A DNA stretch of 64,000 nt from an uncultured Pelagibacteraceae bacterium (GTDB lineage Bacteria > Pseudomonadota > Alphaproteobacteria > Pelagibacterales > Pelagibacteraceae). The notes beneath the pieces are model-generated. The model was not told where the DNA came from, made no database searches, and saw only the letters and a list, made by a program, of their open reading frames with translations. The stretch lies in contig CACGBZ010000006.1 of assembly GCA_902571425.1 (NCBI GenBank), forward strand, positions 1 to 64,000. Reading direction: 5' to 3'. This document shows, in pieces, positions 35,916 to 46,454 of this stretch. Made by a program: the position numbers and the translations under genes. The first letter of the stretch is position 1. Each line of letters opens with the position of its first letter.

Positions 35916-37207
35916 TGAAAAATATAGTCGTTGTTGGATCTCAATGGGGTGACGAAGGCAAAGGAAAAATTGTTGATTGGTTATCTGAACAGGCTGATGT
36001 AGTAATAAGATTCCAAGGAGGTCACAATGCTGGTCATACTTTAGTAATTGATGGTGTTACATATAAATTGAGACTACTGCCATCTGGAATAGTTAGAAAA
36101 GGCAAAATATCAATTATTGGCAATGGAGTTGTAGTAGATCCATGGGCTTTATTAGTGGAAATAGAAGAAATAAAATCTAAAGGCGTAGAAGTAAATGTAA
36201 ATAATTTTATTATTTCTGAGTCTGCAAATTTAATTTTGCCTTTTCATAGAGAAATGGATGAGATTAGAGAGGATGCAGCAGGAAAAAGCAAAATAGGAAC
36301 TACAAGACGTGGAATTGGCCCTGCATACGAAGATAAAGTTGGAAGAAGATCTATAAGAATTATGGATCTAAGATCTGAAAAAAATTTAGATCAAAGACTC
36401 GACTCCGTGTTAGTTCATCATAATGCGATTAGAAAAGGTCTAGGAAAAAAAATTTTTGAAAAAGATCAACTTAAATCTGATTTGCTTAAAATAGCACCCA
36501 AAATATTAGAATTTTCTCAGCCAGTTTGGCTAAAGATTGATCAATTTAAAAAACAAAAAAAGAGAATTTTATTCGAAGGAGCCCAGGGTATTTTACTTGA
36601 TGTAGATCATGGAACTTATCCTTTTGTAACTTCATCTAATACTGTTGCCTCAAGCGCAGCTACAGGAAGTGGTTGTGGCCCTAACTCGATTAATTATGTT
36701 CTTGGAATTACAAAAGCTTATACAACAAGAGTTGGAGAAGGTCCATTTCCTACAGAGTTAAAAGATGATGTTGGTGAACTTTTAGGAACACGCGGTAAAG
36801 AATTCGGAACTGTTACAAGCAGAAAAAGAAGATGTGGATGGTTTGATGGTGTTTTAGTTAGGCAAACTATTAAAGTTTCAGGAATTGATGGTATCGCTTT
36901 AACGAAATTAGATGTACTCGATGAATTAGATGAAATCAAAATTTGTGTTGCTTATGAGCTTGATGGTAAAAGATTAGATTATTTACCTGCTGCTGTAGAA
37001 GATCAAATAAAAATAAAACCAATTTATGAAACTTTTCCAGGTTGGAAAGCTTCTACAAGTGGAGTTAAAAATCTAGACTCATTACCCGAAAATGCAAAAA
37101 AATATATTTTTGCAGTAGAAGATTTTATTGGTGCAAAAGTATCAAGTATCTCAACTAGTCCAGAAAGAGATGATACTATTTTAATTGAAAACCCTTTTGA
37201 AGTTTAG
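35915..37207 (+). CDS. purA: Adenylosuccinate synthetase
   Basis: The 430-residue GTP-dependent ligase makes adenylosuccinate from IMP and aspartate. It has the P-loop-like [15 protein letters not shown] near residues 8-22, GGHNAGHT near 36-43, [14 protein letters not shown] near 127-140 and the GTP-site KLD and TSPERDDT near the end. Full length. Its stop overlaps by four bases the stop of the convergent rpoH gene. Confidence 0.98.
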   Translation: MKNIVVVGSQWGDEGKGKIVDWLSEQADVVIRFQGGHNAGHTLVIDGVTYKLRLLPSGIVRKGKISIIGNGVVVDPWALLVEIEEIKSKGVEVNVNNFIISESANLILPFHREMDEIREDAAGKSKIGTTRRGIGPAYEDKVGRRSIRIMDLRSEKNLDQRLDSVLVHHNAIRKGLGKKIFEKDQLKSDLLKIAPKILEFSQPVWLKIDQFKKQKKRILFEGAQGILLDVDHGTYPFVTSSNTVASSAATGSGCGPNSINYVLGITKAYTTRVGEGPFPTELKDDVGELLGTRGKEFGTVTSRKRRCGWFDGVLVRQTIKVSGIDGIALTKLDVLDELDEIKICVAYELDGKRLDYLPAAVEDQIKIKPIYETFPGWKASTSGVKNLDSLPENAKKYIFAVEDFIGAKVSSISTSPERDDTILIENPFEV

Positions 37208-38097
37208 TTTGCGGGTAAAAGATTTTTTGATTTAGCTAATAGAAGCATGTGCTTTTGGAGTTTTTCAAATGCTTTATTTTCAATTTGTCTAACTCTTTCT
37301 CTGCTAATTTTATATTTTTTACTTAAATCCTCTAGTGTAATTGGGTCATCATTCAGTCTTCTAGAGTGTAAAATTTCTCTTTCTCTTTCGTTAAGAACTT
37401 TAATAGAGTCTTTTAATAAATCTTTTCTTTGCTCCATTTCCTCGTGGTGAGCAAATTTTAAATCATGATCAAGTTCTTTATCAACCAACCAGTCTTGCCA
37501 TTCATCGCCATCTTCTCCAACTTGAGCATTTAGCGAGAACTCCTTTCCAGAAAGTCTTCTATTCATTGAAACGACTTCTTCTTTACTTACATCGAGCTTA
37601 TTAGCTATATGATCAACGTGTTCATCTCTTAAGTCACCTTCAGTTTCTGGAGAAATTTGATTTTTAATTTTCTTTAAATTAAAGAATAATTTTTTTTGAG
37701 CAGTAGTAGTTCCAATTTTGACAAGACTCCAAGATCTTAAAATGTATTCTTGAATAGAAGCCTTAATCCACCACATTGCATAAGTTGCCAATCTAAAACC
37801 TTTTTCTGGTTCAAATTTCTTAACAGCTTGCATAAGACCTACATTTCCCTCTGAAATCATTTCATTAATAGGCAAACCATATCCTTTGTAGCCCATAGCA
37901 ATCTTTGCAACTAATCTTAAGTGACTAGTGACTAGTTTTTCTGCAGCTTTAATATTACCAGTTGTTTTCCAGTTTTTTGCTAGCATATATTCCTCTTCTG
38001 CAGCTAACATCGGAAATTTTTTAATCTGATCTAAATATGCAGATAGCCCACCTTCATTAGAAAGGGTTGGCAGATTGTTACTCATTGTTGTACTCAT
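37204..38097 (-). CDS. rpoH: RNA polymerase heat-shock sigma factor (sigma-32)
   Basis: The 297-residue group 3-like sigma-70 protein has region 2 with [35 protein letters not shown] and [20 protein letters not shown], the last being region 2.4, and the region 4 helix-turn-helix ending with [10 protein letters not shown] and [16 protein letters not shown]. The region between 2 and 3 contains the KKLFFNLKK segment characteristic of RpoH (RpoH box). It controls chaperones and proteases, including FtsH in other bacteria. rluD lies 41 bases upstream on the same strand, the common alphaproteobacterial arrangement. Confidence 0.96.
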   Translation of the reverse strand: MSTTMSNNLPTLSNEGGLSAYLDQIKKFPMLAAEEEYMLAKNWKTTGNIKAAEKLVTSHLRLVAKIAMGYKGYGLPINEMISEGNVGLMQAVKKFEPEKGFRLATYAMWWIKASIQEYILRSWSLVKIGTTTAQKKLFFNLKKIKNQISPETEGDLRDEHVDHIANKLDVSKEEVVSMNRRLSGKEFSLNAQVGEDGDEWQDWLVDKELDHDLKFAHHEEMEQRKDLLKDSIKVLNEREREILHSRRLNDDPITLEDLSKKYKISRERVRQIENKAFEKLQKHMLLLAKSKNLLPAN

Positions 38098-38138
38098 AGA
38101 AGTGTTTATTTAATTTATTATAGCTAATTTTCAATAAT

Positions 38139-39119
38139 TTATTCTTCAGTATTTCTAAGCATTTTTAGAATATTATTTAGATCTTGTGGCAAAAGTGAGG
38201 AAAAAATCATCTCTTTCTTAGTACGTGGATGCATAAATCCTAAAGTTTTTGCATGCAGGAATTGTCTATTTAATTTAGTAATTAAATTTTGGATGTCTAA
38301 ATCAATATTTTTTAATTTTTTATATTTTTTTTTATATTTATCATCTCCAACTAGGCTATTACCTTTGTAATTCATATGGACTCTTATTTGATGTGTTCTT
38401 CCTGTTTTTAATTTACATTCAACTAAACTTAATGTCGGTGTTTTCTGATTTTCAAAAATTTCAAGTGTTTTATAATTTGTTATAGCTTTCTTACCTTTAG
38501 AACTACTAACTTCCATAAGTTGTCTATTTTTTGAACTGCGAGTTATAAATGTTTCAATCCTTCCTGAAGATGGTCTTAATTTTCCCCATATTAAAAGTTG
38601 GTACTCTCTTATAATTGTATGATCACTAAATTGTTTTGATAAATTTTCATGAGTTTCATTATTTTTTGCAATTACAACTAAACCAGATGTGTTTTTATCA
38701 ATTCTATGAACAATACCAGGTCTTAACTCGTCACCTATATTTGATAAAGAATCCTTATCATAATGCATCAATGCATTAACAATTGTTTTATCATAATTTC
38801 CAGCCCCTGGATGCATGATTATTCCAGCAGGTTTATTAATTACTAATAGATCGTCATCTTCGTATATTATTTCTAATTTAAACTTGTAAGGTTTAAGGGA
38901 TGCTATTTCAGGCTCTGGAATCTTAAGATTTATAGCATCACCAATTGAGACTTTTTTTGACGGACTTTTAATTATTTCATTATTTAATGTTAATTTTTCT
39001 TTTAAAATTAAATTTTTAATTCTAGTTCTACTAATTAATTCTTCTCTTTTGTTAATTAAAACATCAACCCTCAAGTTCTTCTCATCCTCTTTGACTATAA
39101 AATTAATGTTTTTTTCCAT
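38139..39119 (-). CDS. rluD: 23S rRNA pseudouridine synthase RluD/RluC family
   Basis: The 326-residue protein has an N-terminal S4-like RNA-binding domain (residues 15-70) and an RluA-type catalytic domain with INKPAGIIMHPG near 95-107 and the catalytic Asp141 in HRIDKNTSG; further on are GRTHQIRVH and LVGDDKY. It makes pseudouridines in 23S rRNA (helix 69 in RluD). The start codon lies 24 bases from the divergent tRNA-Arg gene. Confidence 0.95.
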   Translation of the reverse strand: MEKNINFIVKEDEKNLRVDVLINKREELISRTRIKNLILKEKLTLNNEIIKSPSKKVSIGDAINLKIPEPEIASLKPYKFKLEIIYEDDDLLVINKPAGIIMHPGAGNYDKTIVNALMHYDKDSLSNIGDELRPGIVHRIDKNTSGLVVIAKNNETHENLSKQFSDHTIIREYQLLIWGKLRPSSGRIETFITRSSKNRQLMEVSSSKGKKAITNYKTLEIFENQKTPTLSLVECKLKTGRTHQIRVHMNYKGNSLVGDDKYKKKYKKLKNIDLDIQNLITKLNRQFLHAKTLGFMHPRTKKEMIFSSLLPQDLNNILKMLRNTEE

Positions 39120-39123
39120 AAAA

Positions 39124-39129
39124 TATAAT
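39124..39129 (+). promoter_or_regulatory. -10 element for tRNA-Arg
   Basis: A perfect TATAAT at 39124-39129 lies 13 bases before the mature 5' end of tRNA-Arg. The matching -35 is poor: TTAATG at 39103 gives a 15-base spacer, while the good TTGACT at 39091 is too far. Only the -10 is supported. Confidence 0.4.
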
Positions 39130-39142
39130 ATTAATACTATAT

Positions 39143-39219
39143 GCGCTTGTAGCTCAACTGGATAGAGCGCCTGACTTCGGATCAGGAGGTTCTGGGTTCG
39201 ACTCCTAGCAGGCGCACCA
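39143..39219 (+). tRNA. tRNA-Arg (TCG)
   Basis: A complete 77-base cloverleaf with encoded CCA. Acceptor stem GCGCTTG/CAGGCGC (one G-U), D-arm GCTCAACTGGATAGAGC, anticodon stem CCTGA/TCAGG with loop CTTCGGA giving anticodon TCG, and T-arm with TTCGACT loop. The discriminator base is A. It is divergent from rluD and convergent with the ABC permease, whose end lies 2 bases away. Confidence 0.97.
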
Positions 39220-39221
39220 GT

Positions 39222-40013
39222 TTATTCACCTATATTTATTAAAGTTCCTTTATCTCTTGCTTTATCGAAAGAGTAATAAAATACAAATATTGACAAAATT
39301 AAATAAAACCCGTTTAGATAGATTGCATTAATGATATTTTCATAATTTACCATTCCATTGACTAAGATATTTCTAGTCTCCTCAAAAATATAAACTAACG
39401 GAAGTGCGAAAGCGATTGTTTGGAAGATACCTGGTAGTGTTTCAACTGGATAGTAAATACATCCAAATGGTGCTAATAAAAACATGGTAGACCATGCAAT
39501 ATTCTCAAACGATGGTCCAAATCTTAATAATCCTGCTGAAACAAATAGACCAAGTGTAATTCCAAATAAATACAGACTTAAGAAAAGAAATGCCAAGGGA
39601 AGACCTAGTTTTAGCAAAGATATACCAAATAATGGAGAGGTTAATAGTATAGCCGGAATTAAACCAATTAATGCTCTTATTAAAGCAGTAAAAACTAGAG
39701 AGATAATAATCTCACTAATTTTCATTGGTGCAATAAATAGGTTTGTAAAATTTCTGCTCCAAATCTCCTCCAAAAATAACATATTAAAGCCTATACTGGT
39801 TCTAAATAAAAAATCATATAGAATTGCACATGAAAGAATAACTCCAACCGCACCACTATAATAAGTGCTATGAGCTGCAAAAAAATTAGAAATAAATCCC
39901 CAAAGAGTAATTTGAATTGATGGCCAATAAATTAAATCTAATATTCTTGGAAATGATCTAGTTATCAAATAAAAGTGTCTTAAAAAAAGACCGTAAATTC
40001 TAATTAAATTCAT
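39222..40013 (-). CDS. ABC-2 type transporter permease
   Basis: A 263-residue membrane protein with six predicted helices, typical of the ABC-2/NodJ family: an N-terminal amphipathic stretch (NLIRIYGLFLRHFYLI), a FLEEIWSRNFTNLFIAPM segment near residues 80-97 which is the family coupling motif (LPls.~e.~iia), and the C-terminal APFGCIYYPVETLPG. It forms the membrane half of an exporter with the ATPase encoded 2 bases upstream. The substrate is unknown; polysaccharide or lipid-linked glycan or a drug-like molecule are possibilities for this family. Confidence 0.88.
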   Translation of the reverse strand: MNLIRIYGLFLRHFYLITRSFPRILDLIYWPSIQITLWGFISNFFAAHSTYYSGAVGVILSCAILYDFLFRTSIGFNMLFLEEIWSRNFTNLFIAPMKISEIIISLVFTALIRALIGLIPAILLTSPLFGISLLKLGLPLAFLFLSLYLFGITLGLFVSAGLLRFGPSFENIAWSTMFLLAPFGCIYYPVETLPGIFQTIAFALPLVYIFEETRNILVNGMVNYENIINAIYLNGFYLILSIFVFYYSFDKARDKGTLINIGE

Positions 40014-40015
40014 TT

Positions 40016-40738
40016 TTATTTTCTTGCAATTTCTAAAAATACTTCCTCTAAATTTCTTCTTCCATATTTTGTTATCAACTCTTCAGGAGTTCCTCTATCT
40101 ACTATTAAACCATCTTTCATCATTAAAACAGAACTACATAATCTTTTTACTTCTTCCATATTATGGGAGGCAAGTAAAACTGATATTTTTTTTTCTTTTT
40201 TGTAATCTTCTAAAAACGATCTTACAAAATCACCAGTTTCAGGGTCTAATGAAGCAGTGGGTTCATCCAACAAAAGTACCGTTGGATCATTAATTAAAGC
40301 TTTAGCAAGACTTACCCTGTTTTTTTGTCCAGAAGAAAGTTCTCCAGTAATTTTGTTTAAAAGGTCTTTTAGTCTAAGTTTATTTGCAAGGTGATCTATT
40401 CGGTCATTTAAATTTTGAATGTTATATAATTTTCCATAAACAATTAAATTTTGTTTAACTTTAAGTTTTTTTGGCAATTCAATATATGGTGAAATAAAAT
40501 TCATTTTATGAAGAAGTGAGATTTTATTTTTTTCAATATTCACTCCGTTGATTAAAACCTCACCACTACTTGGTTTTAATAAGCCTAAAATCATTCCAAT
40601 AGTTGTAGTTTTTCCACATCCATTAGGTCCCAATAAACCAACCATTTCATTTTCATTAATTTTAAAATTTATATTAGCCACCGCTTCTTTATCTTTATAT
40701 TTTTTTGATAGATTGATTACTTCAATAGAATTTGTCAT
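40016..40738 (-). CDS. ABC transporter ATP-binding protein
   Basis: A 240-residue ABC ATPase with Walker A GPNGCGKT at residues 37-44, the signature LSSGQKNRVSLAKAL near 134-148, Walker B LLLDEPTASLDP near 153-164, and the switch His in LASHNMEE. It is of the CcmA/NodI type paired with ABC-2 permeases, here the gene two bases downstream. It overlaps the Sua5/TsaC gene upstream by one base. Exporter of unknown substrate. Confidence 0.92.
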   Translation of the reverse strand: MTNSIEVINLSKKYKDKEAVANINFKINENEMVGLLGPNGCGKTTTIGMILGLLKPSSGEVLINGVNIEKNKISLLHKMNFISPYIELPKKLKVKQNLIVYGKLYNIQNLNDRIDHLANKLRLKDLLNKITGELSSGQKNRVSLAKALINDPTVLLLDEPTASLDPETGDFVRSFLEDYKKEKKISVLLASHNMEEVKRLCSSVLMMKDGLIVDRGTPEELITKYGRRNLEEVFLEIARK

Positions 40739-41670
40739 TAATATTTAGATGCTCTTTTTAATCTATCGTTAATTGTTTTGCCAAGACCTTTGTTTGGAAT
40801 CGTCTCAACTGCAATTTTTTTAAAACCATCGTTTTTAATATTTCTTAAAGTTGAATATAAATTCTTTGCAGCTTCCTTTATATTTTTCACTTTGGATAAA
40901 TAATAATAGTTTTTTAATTTTGATTTTCTTTTTTTAATTAATAAATAAGCCTCGTCTTTTTTTGGTTTTTTAACATTGATTCTTAAAGGTATCCCAGGTG
41001 AGTAATGTAACGGAAATAAACCAGGTGATAATTTCTTTTTTGAATTTGTATTAATTAATAATTTTTTTTTTAAAACATTTTCGATTTTTTTAGTATCTAG
41101 GCCTCCGTATCTTAAAAGTGAAGGTTTTTCTAAAAGATTTAGTATTGTGGACTCAACTCCAATTTTACTTTTTCCTCCATTTAAAATATATTTTATGTTT
41201 GAACCAAATTCTTCTTTTACATCAGATGGTTTAACTGAACTTAATCTTGAGGATATATTTGCACTAGGTGCCGCTAATGGATAATCTAAATTTTTTAATA
41301 AATTTCTTAACAATTTATGTTTAGGAAAACGTATGGCAATACTTTTTTTATTATTAGTGACAAATTTTGATATTTTTGAGTTATTTTTTAATTTCAGAAC
41401 ATAAGTTATCGGACCTGGAGAAAATTTTTTGTAAAGTTTTACTAAATTATCATTTATATCACAGTCTTCCTTGAGTCTTTGAATATTGTAATAATGGACA
41501 ATTAGAGGATTGTTGAATGGTCTTTTTTTAAGACTAAATATTTTCTTAACCGCACTATTTGAGTAAGCGTTTGCAGCTAATCCATAAACAGTTTCTGTTG
41601 GTACCGCAACACAATGATTATTATCTAAATATTTTTTTGCTTTTTTGATATTTGATTGAATAGATTTCAT
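40738..41670 (-). CDS. L-threonylcarbamoyladenylate synthase (Sua5/TsaC)
   Basis: The 310-residue protein makes threonylcarbamoyl-AMP for the t6A37 tRNA modification. The YrdC domain (1-200) has VPTETVYGLAANA near residues 24-36, KKRPFNNPLIVH near 48-59, IRFPKH and PSANISSRLSS near 137-147, and STILNL. A further C-terminal Sua5 domain (about 215-310) follows the SPGLFPLHYSP linker motif, so this is the long Sua5-type rather than the short TsaC. It begins 17 bases from the divergent xseB gene. Confidence 0.93.
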   Translation of the reverse strand: MKSIQSNIKKAKKYLDNNHCVAVPTETVYGLAANAYSNSAVKKIFSLKKRPFNNPLIVHYYNIQRLKEDCDINDNLVKLYKKFSPGPITYVLKLKNNSKISKFVTNNKKSIAIRFPKHKLLRNLLKNLDYPLAAPSANISSRLSSVKPSDVKEEFGSNIKYILNGGKSKIGVESTILNLLEKPSLLRYGGLDTKKIENVLKKKLLINTNSKKKLSPGLFPLHYSPGIPLRINVKKPKKDEAYLLIKKRKSKLKNYYYLSKVKNIKEAAKNLYSTLRNIKNDGFKKIAVETIPNKGLGKTINDRLKRASKY

Positions 41671-41687
41671 GTATTAATAATTATTAT

Positions 41688-41936
41688 ATGAAAGATAAAA
41701 TATTACCACTTGATTATGATCAGTATTCAGTTGAGGAGCTTACAGAAAAAGCAAATAAGATTGTAGAGTCCCTTGAGAAGGAAAATGATTTAAAAAATTC
41801 AGTTGACAGTTATCAAGAACTTCTAAAATTAAATAATATTATTGAAAAGAAATTTCATAAAAATTTTAAATCTATTGGGGAAGAGACAAATAAAAAGATT
41901 AAAGAGATAACTAAAAAAAATGAAAAAACAGCTTAA
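41688..41936 (+). CDS. xseB: Exodeoxyribonuclease VII small subunit
   Basis: An 82-residue protein of predicted two-helix form with the XseB pattern: SVEELTEKANKIVESLEKEND near residues 10-30 followed by LKNSVDSYQELLKLNNIIEKKF. It precedes ispA and dxs (17-base overlap with ispA), the order xseB-ispA-dxs known from E. coli and alphaproteobacteria, which supports the call for such a short protein. XseB forms the nuclease with XseA, not in this window. Confidence 0.86.
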   Translation: MKDKILPLDYDQYSVEELTEKANKIVESLEKENDLKNSVDSYQELLKLNNIIEKKFHKNFKSIGEETNKKIKEITKKNEKTA

Positions 41937-42792
41937 TAAAATAGCTAAGGATACAAATATATTTCTTAAAAAATATATTAATTCACAGAAGTATTCTCAG
42001 CTAATGTCACCCATGAAGTATGGTTTGTTTCCAGGTGGAAAAAAAATAAGATCTAAAATCTTAATCGACTTAGGGTCATTATTTTCAATAGATTATAAAA
42101 CATTGATAATAGTTGGGTCGGCCGTTGAATGTATTCATGCTTACTCTCTTATTCATGATGATCTACCCTGTATGGATGATGATGATATAAGAAGAGGAAA
42201 ACCTTCAGCTCACATTAAATTTGGTGAGTCTACAGCAGTTCTAGCAGGAAATTCATTACTGACTTTAGCTTTTGAAATTTTATCAAGTCCTAAATTGAAA
42301 TTAAATGAAAAGATAAAGATAAACCTAATCAAAAAATTATCAGAATGTTCAGGACATTTAGGAATAGCTGGTGGGCAATATTTAGATTTAAGTTATGAGA
42401 AAAAGAAAATATCAAGGAATAAAATATTAGAAATGGAAATAAAAAAAACTGGAATGTTATTTAGTTTTTGTTGCGCAGCTCCAGCAATAATTAAGAAAAA
42501 AACAATCCAAGAAATTAAATTTTTTGAAAATATTGGATCAAAAATTGGTCTATTATTCCAAATAGCTGATGATTTAATTGATCTAAAAAGTAATTCTAAG
42601 GAAGCTGGAAAAAAAACAGGAAAAGATCAAAAAAAAGGTAAGGCAACACTTATAAATTTAATAGGCTATGATGACTCACTTAAGTATTGTGATAAGATAA
42701 TAAAAGATATTAATAAGAATTTAAGAAAATATGGTTCAAGATCTGAAAAAATAAATGAAACATTAGGCTATATATTGAATAGAAAAAAATGA
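41920..42792 (+). CDS. ispA: Polyprenyl synthetase, farnesyl diphosphate synthase type
   Basis: The 290-residue trans-prenyltransferase has the first aspartate-rich motif in [11 protein letters not shown] (from residue 79; the two-residue insertion between the Asp pairs is of the bacterial FPPS type), [11 protein letters not shown], and the second motif [12 protein letters not shown] near 207-218. It elongates IPP/DMAPP to C15 and is encoded between xseB and dxs with overlaps on both sides, so isoprenoid precursor supply and chain elongation are co-expressed. Confidence 0.94.
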   Translation: MKKQLNKIAKDTNIFLKKYINSQKYSQLMSPMKYGLFPGGKKIRSKILIDLGSLFSIDYKTLIIVGSAVECIHAYSLIHDDLPCMDDDDIRRGKPSAHIKFGESTAVLAGNSLLTLAFEILSSPKLKLNEKIKINLIKKLSECSGHLGIAGGQYLDLSYEKKKISRNKILEMEIKKTGMLFSFCCAAPAIIKKKTIQEIKFFENIGSKIGLLFQIADDLIDLKSNSKEAGKKTGKDQKKGKATLINLIGYDDSLKYCDKIIKDINKNLRKYGSRSEKINETLGYILNRKK

Positions 42793-44705
42793 AAAAAAAT
42801 TATCAATTTTTAAATAATATCAATTTTCCATCTGATTTAAGAAAAGTTTCTGAAGATAATTTACAAAAAGTAGCAGATGAGGTGAGGGAGGAAATGATAA
42901 GTGCTGTTTCAGAAACCGGAGGTCACCTTGGTGCTGGTTTGGGAGTGGTTGAATTGACAGTTGCACTTCATTATGTTTTTGATACCCCAAATGATAAATT
43001 AATATGGGATGTTGGCCATCAATCTTACCCTCATAAAATTTTAACTGGAAGAAAAGATAAAATTAGAACTTTACGACAGGGTGATGGTTTATCAGGTTTT
43101 ACAAAAAGATCTGAAAGTGAGTATGACCCATTTGGAGCAGCCCATAGTTCAACATCTATTTCATCAGCATTAGGAATTGCAGAGGCAAATAAATTAGAAA
43201 ATAAGTCTTCTAATGTAATAGCTGTTATAGGTGATGGAGCAATTAGTGCAGGTATGGCTTATGAAGCCATGAATAATGCTGGAGCATCTAAAACAAAAAT
43301 GATTGTTATTTTAAATGATAACGACATGTCAATTGCAAAACCAGTTGGAGCAATGAGAACTTACTTGGCAAAATTATTTACTGGTAAAATATATTTTAGT
43401 CTTAGAGAAACCTTAAAGTTAATCACATCCGCATTTTCAAAAAGATTTAGTGCTAAAGCAGGAAAAGCAGAGGATTTTTTCCGTTCAGCAGTTACTGGAG
43501 GTACATTGTTTAGTTCACTTGGTTTTTATTATGCAGGTCCTATAGATGGTCATGATTTATCGAGCCTAGTTCCAATTTTAAAAAACGCAAAAGAATCAAG
43601 ATACGAGGGTCCCATAATGATTCATATAAAAACTCAAAAAGGAAAAGGTTATTCTTATGCTGAAAAAGCAAATGATCATTATCATGGAGTGTCAAAATTT
43701 AATGTTGAGACTGGAGAACAATTAAAGAGCAAATCAAACCTTCCAGCTTATACAAAAGTATTTGCAAACACGTTAGTTAAACATGCCAAAAAAGATAGCA
43801 AAATAGTAGGAATAACAGCAGCGATGCCTGGAGGGACTGGTATGGATATTTTTGGAAATGAATTTCCAAATAGAATGTTTGATGTAGGAATAGCAGAACA
43901 ACATGCTGTAACTTTTGCAGCCGGTCTCGCAACCGAGGGATACAAACCATATGCTGCAATTTATTCTACATTTTTACAGAGAGCATATGATCAAGTTGTC
44001 CACGATGTTGCCATTCAAAGTTTACCAGTTAGATTTGCGATAGATAGAGCAGGATTAGTTGGTGCTGATGGATCAACACATGCTGGCTCGTTTGATATAA
44101 CTTACTTATCAACTTTACCTAATTTTGTAGTAATGGCAGCAAGTGATGAAGCTGAACTTGTTAAAATGATTAATACTTCAGTAGATATAAATGACAGACC
44201 TTCTGCAATTAGATATCCAAGAGGTACCGGAGTAGGTGTTGACCTTCCATCAATAGACGAAAAAATTGAAATTGGTAAAGGGAGAGTCGTTCAACAAGGT
44301 ACACAAGTTTGTATTTTAAACCTTGGCACTCGACTTGAGGAGTGCAAGTTAGCTGTAGATGAATTAAAAGCAAAAGGAGTTTCAACAACTTTGATAGACG
44401 CCAGATTTGCTAAGCCTTTAGACGAAGAACTTATACTAAAATCTGCTAAGGGACATGAGCTTATGATAACTATTGAAGAGGGATCAATAGGTGGTTTCGG
44501 TTCTCATGTTAAAAATTTATTAGCTGAAAGAGGAGTATTTGATAAAGGTTTAAAATTTAGATCACTGACTTTACCAGATGAATTCATTGAACAAGATGAT
44601 CCAAAAAAAATGTACGATAAAGCTGGATTAAACAGTTCTCAAATTTCTAAGAAAATTGCTAATATTTTGTTTCAAAAGGAAACAATAAGAGTTGTGAAAA
44701 ATTAA
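42789..44705 (+). CDS. dxs: 1-deoxy-D-xylulose-5-phosphate synthase
   Basis: DXS makes the first intermediate of the MEP isoprenoid pathway from pyruvate and glyceraldehyde-3-P with TPP. The 638-residue protein has [14 protein letters not shown] near residues 44-57, [14 protein letters not shown] near 76-89, the TPP/Mg motif [13 protein letters not shown] near 150-162, and [15 protein letters not shown] near 366-380. Length and motif order are standard. Overlaps ispA by four bases. Confidence 0.98.
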   Translation: MKKNYQFLNNINFPSDLRKVSEDNLQKVADEVREEMISAVSETGGHLGAGLGVVELTVALHYVFDTPNDKLIWDVGHQSYPHKILTGRKDKIRTLRQGDGLSGFTKRSESEYDPFGAAHSSTSISSALGIAEANKLENKSSNVIAVIGDGAISAGMAYEAMNNAGASKTKMIVILNDNDMSIAKPVGAMRTYLAKLFTGKIYFSLRETLKLITSAFSKRFSAKAGKAEDFFRSAVTGGTLFSSLGFYYAGPIDGHDLSSLVPILKNAKESRYEGPIMIHIKTQKGKGYSYAEKANDHYHGVSKFNVETGEQLKSKSNLPAYTKVFANTLVKHAKKDSKIVGITAAMPGGTGMDIFGNEFPNRMFDVGIAEQHAVTFAAGLATEGYKPYAAIYSTFLQRAYDQVVHDVAIQSLPVRFAIDRAGLVGADGSTHAGSFDITYLSTLPNFVVMAASDEAELVKMINTSVDINDRPSAIRYPRGTGVGVDLPSIDEKIEIGKGRVVQQGTQVCILNLGTRLEECKLAVDELKAKGVSTTLIDARFAKPLDEELILKSAKGHELMITIEEGSIGGFGSHVKNLLAERGVFDKGLKFRSLTLPDEFIEQDDPKKMYDKAGLNSSQISKKIANILFQKETIRVVKN

Positions 44706-44711
44706 TTTAAG

Positions 44712-45794
44712 CTAACTACATTGGGCTTTATTCATTAAGTAGTGGTCAAGTAAAACACAGTTCATCATAGCTTCACCAATTGGTACAGCTCTAATTCCTA
44801 CACAAGGATCATGTCTACCTTTAACAGATATTGAAGTATTTTTCCCAAATTTATTTATAGTTTTTCTACTAGTTAAAATTGACGATGTTGGTTTGACAGC
44901 AAAAGATGCAATAATTTCTTGGCCCGTAGAAATTCCACCAAGAATTCCACCCGCTTTATTTGAATTGAATTTTAATTTATTTCCTTTTGAAGAAATTTCA
45001 TCTGAATTCTGTTCTCCACTTAATTGTGCTGAGTTCATTCCTGCTCCAATATTTACACCTTTAACTGCATTAATACTCATTAGACCCGAAGCTATGTCAG
45101 TATCCAATTTTGAATAAATTGGAGCACCTAAACCAACTGGGATACCTCTTGCTCTTATTTCAATCACTGCTCCACATGAGGATCCTGATTTTCTTACACC
45201 AAACAAATATTTTTCCCATAATTTAATCATTGATTTATCTGGACAAAAAAATGGATTTTTTGAAATTACTTTATCGTTCCATTGATTTGTATCACATCCA
45301 AGAATTCCTAGCTGAGTTACTGCACCAATTACTTTAAATTTTTTACCTAGTTTTTTTTGAAGTACAACTTTTGCTATTGCACCGGCCGCAACTCTTGCTG
45401 CAGTTTCTCTAGCAGAGGATCTGCCACCACCTCTATAGTCTCTAATTCCATATTTTTTAAAATAAGTAAAATCTGCATGACCTGGTCTGAACTTATCTTT
45501 AATATTACTATAATCTTTGGATCTCATATCTTTGTTGTAGATTATTAGAGAAATAGGTGTTCCTGTAGTTTTACCCTCAAATACTCCTGACAATATTTGA
45601 ACTTTATCATCCTCTTTTCTTTGAGTTGTAAATTTAGATTGTCCTGGTTTTCTTTTGTCTAATTCTATTTGAATATCTTGCTCTTTAAGATTTATGTTTG
45701 GAGGGCAACCATCAACAATACAACCAATTGCAGGTCCATGAGATTCTCCCCAAGTTGTGAAACGAAATAGCTTTCCAAAAGTATTAAATGACAT
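44712..45794 (-). CDS. aroC: Chorismate synthase
   Basis: The 360-residue enzyme catalyses the last shikimate step, EPSP to chorismate, needing reduced FMN. Visible signatures are [20 protein letters not shown] near residues 13-32, [21 protein letters not shown] near 118-138, and the C-terminal [18 protein letters not shown] near 325-342. Full length. It is convergent with dxs (6 bases between ends) and divergent from pdxH with 33 bases between starts. Confidence 0.98.
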   Translation of the reverse strand: MSFNTFGKLFRFTTWGESHGPAIGCIVDGCPPNINLKEQDIQIELDKRKPGQSKFTTQRKEDDKVQILSGVFEGKTTGTPISLIIYNKDMRSKDYSNIKDKFRPGHADFTYFKKYGIRDYRGGGRSSARETAARVAAGAIAKVVLQKKLGKKFKVIGAVTQLGILGCDTNQWNDKVISKNPFFCPDKSMIKLWEKYLFGVRKSGSSCGAVIEIRARGIPVGLGAPIYSKLDTDIASGLMSINAVKGVNIGAGMNSAQLSGEQNSDEISSKGNKLKFNSNKAGGILGGISTGQEIIASFAVKPTSSILTSRKTINKFGKNTSISVKGRHDPCVGIRAVPIGEAMMNCVLLDHYLMNKAQCS

Positions 45795-45827
45795 TATTTA
45801 TATTATATAGATTATTTTGTTTAAATT

Positions 45828-46454
45828 ATGAATCAAAAAAACTCTTTAGGTCTTAATAGTTGCTTTCTTGATATAGATGATCCAATTCATTTGTTTCATG
45901 AATGGATGGAGGAAGCAAAGAAAACTGAGCCAAATGATCCAAACGCTGTTGCTTTGGCCACATCAGATAAAAACAACATTCCTTCAGTTAGAATGGTTTT
46001 ACTTAAAGATTTCAACAAAGGTGGATTTGTATTTTATACAAATTTAAATAGTCAAAAGGGAAATGAATTAAAAGAAAATCCGTATGTTGCGATGTGTTTC
46101 CATTGGAAAAGTCTCTTAAGACAAATAAGAATTAATGGAAAGGTTTCATTAGTTTCCGATCAGGTTGCAGATGAATATTATTCATCTAGAGCGTATGAAA
46201 GTCGGATAGGAGCATGGGCTTCTAAGCAAAGTGAAGAATTAAATTCGCGAGAACAATTGTTAAAATCTATACAAGATTACAAAAAAAAATATAGCAACAA
46301 GTCAGATGTACCAAGACCAAGTCACTGGTCTGGATGGATTTTATCTCCAGATAGTATTGAATTTTGGCTAGATGGTGAGAACAGAATACACGAGAGATTA
46401 AAATATAATAAAGATAACTCGGGGAAGTGGAAAAAGTCTTTATTAAGTCCTTAA
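45828..46454 (+). CDS. pdxH: Pyridoxamine 5'-phosphate oxidase
   Basis: A 208-residue FMN flavoprotein that oxidises pyridoxine/pyridoxamine phosphate to PLP. It shows PNAVALATSDKNNIPSVRMVLLKDF near residues 38-62 and FYTNLNSQKGNEL near 68-80, both FMN-binding, and ends with the family C-terminus WLDGENRIHERLKY. Its stop overlaps the stop of convergent ispB by four bases. Confidence 0.97.
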   Translation: MNQKNSLGLNSCFLDIDDPIHLFHEWMEEAKKTEPNDPNAVALATSDKNNIPSVRMVLLKDFNKGGFVFYTNLNSQKGNELKENPYVAMCFHWKSLLRQIRINGKVSLVSDQVADEYYSSRAYESRIGAWASKQSEELNSREQLLKSIQDYKKKYSNKSDVPRPSHWSGWILSPDSIEFWLDGENRIHERLKYNKDNSGKWKKSLLSP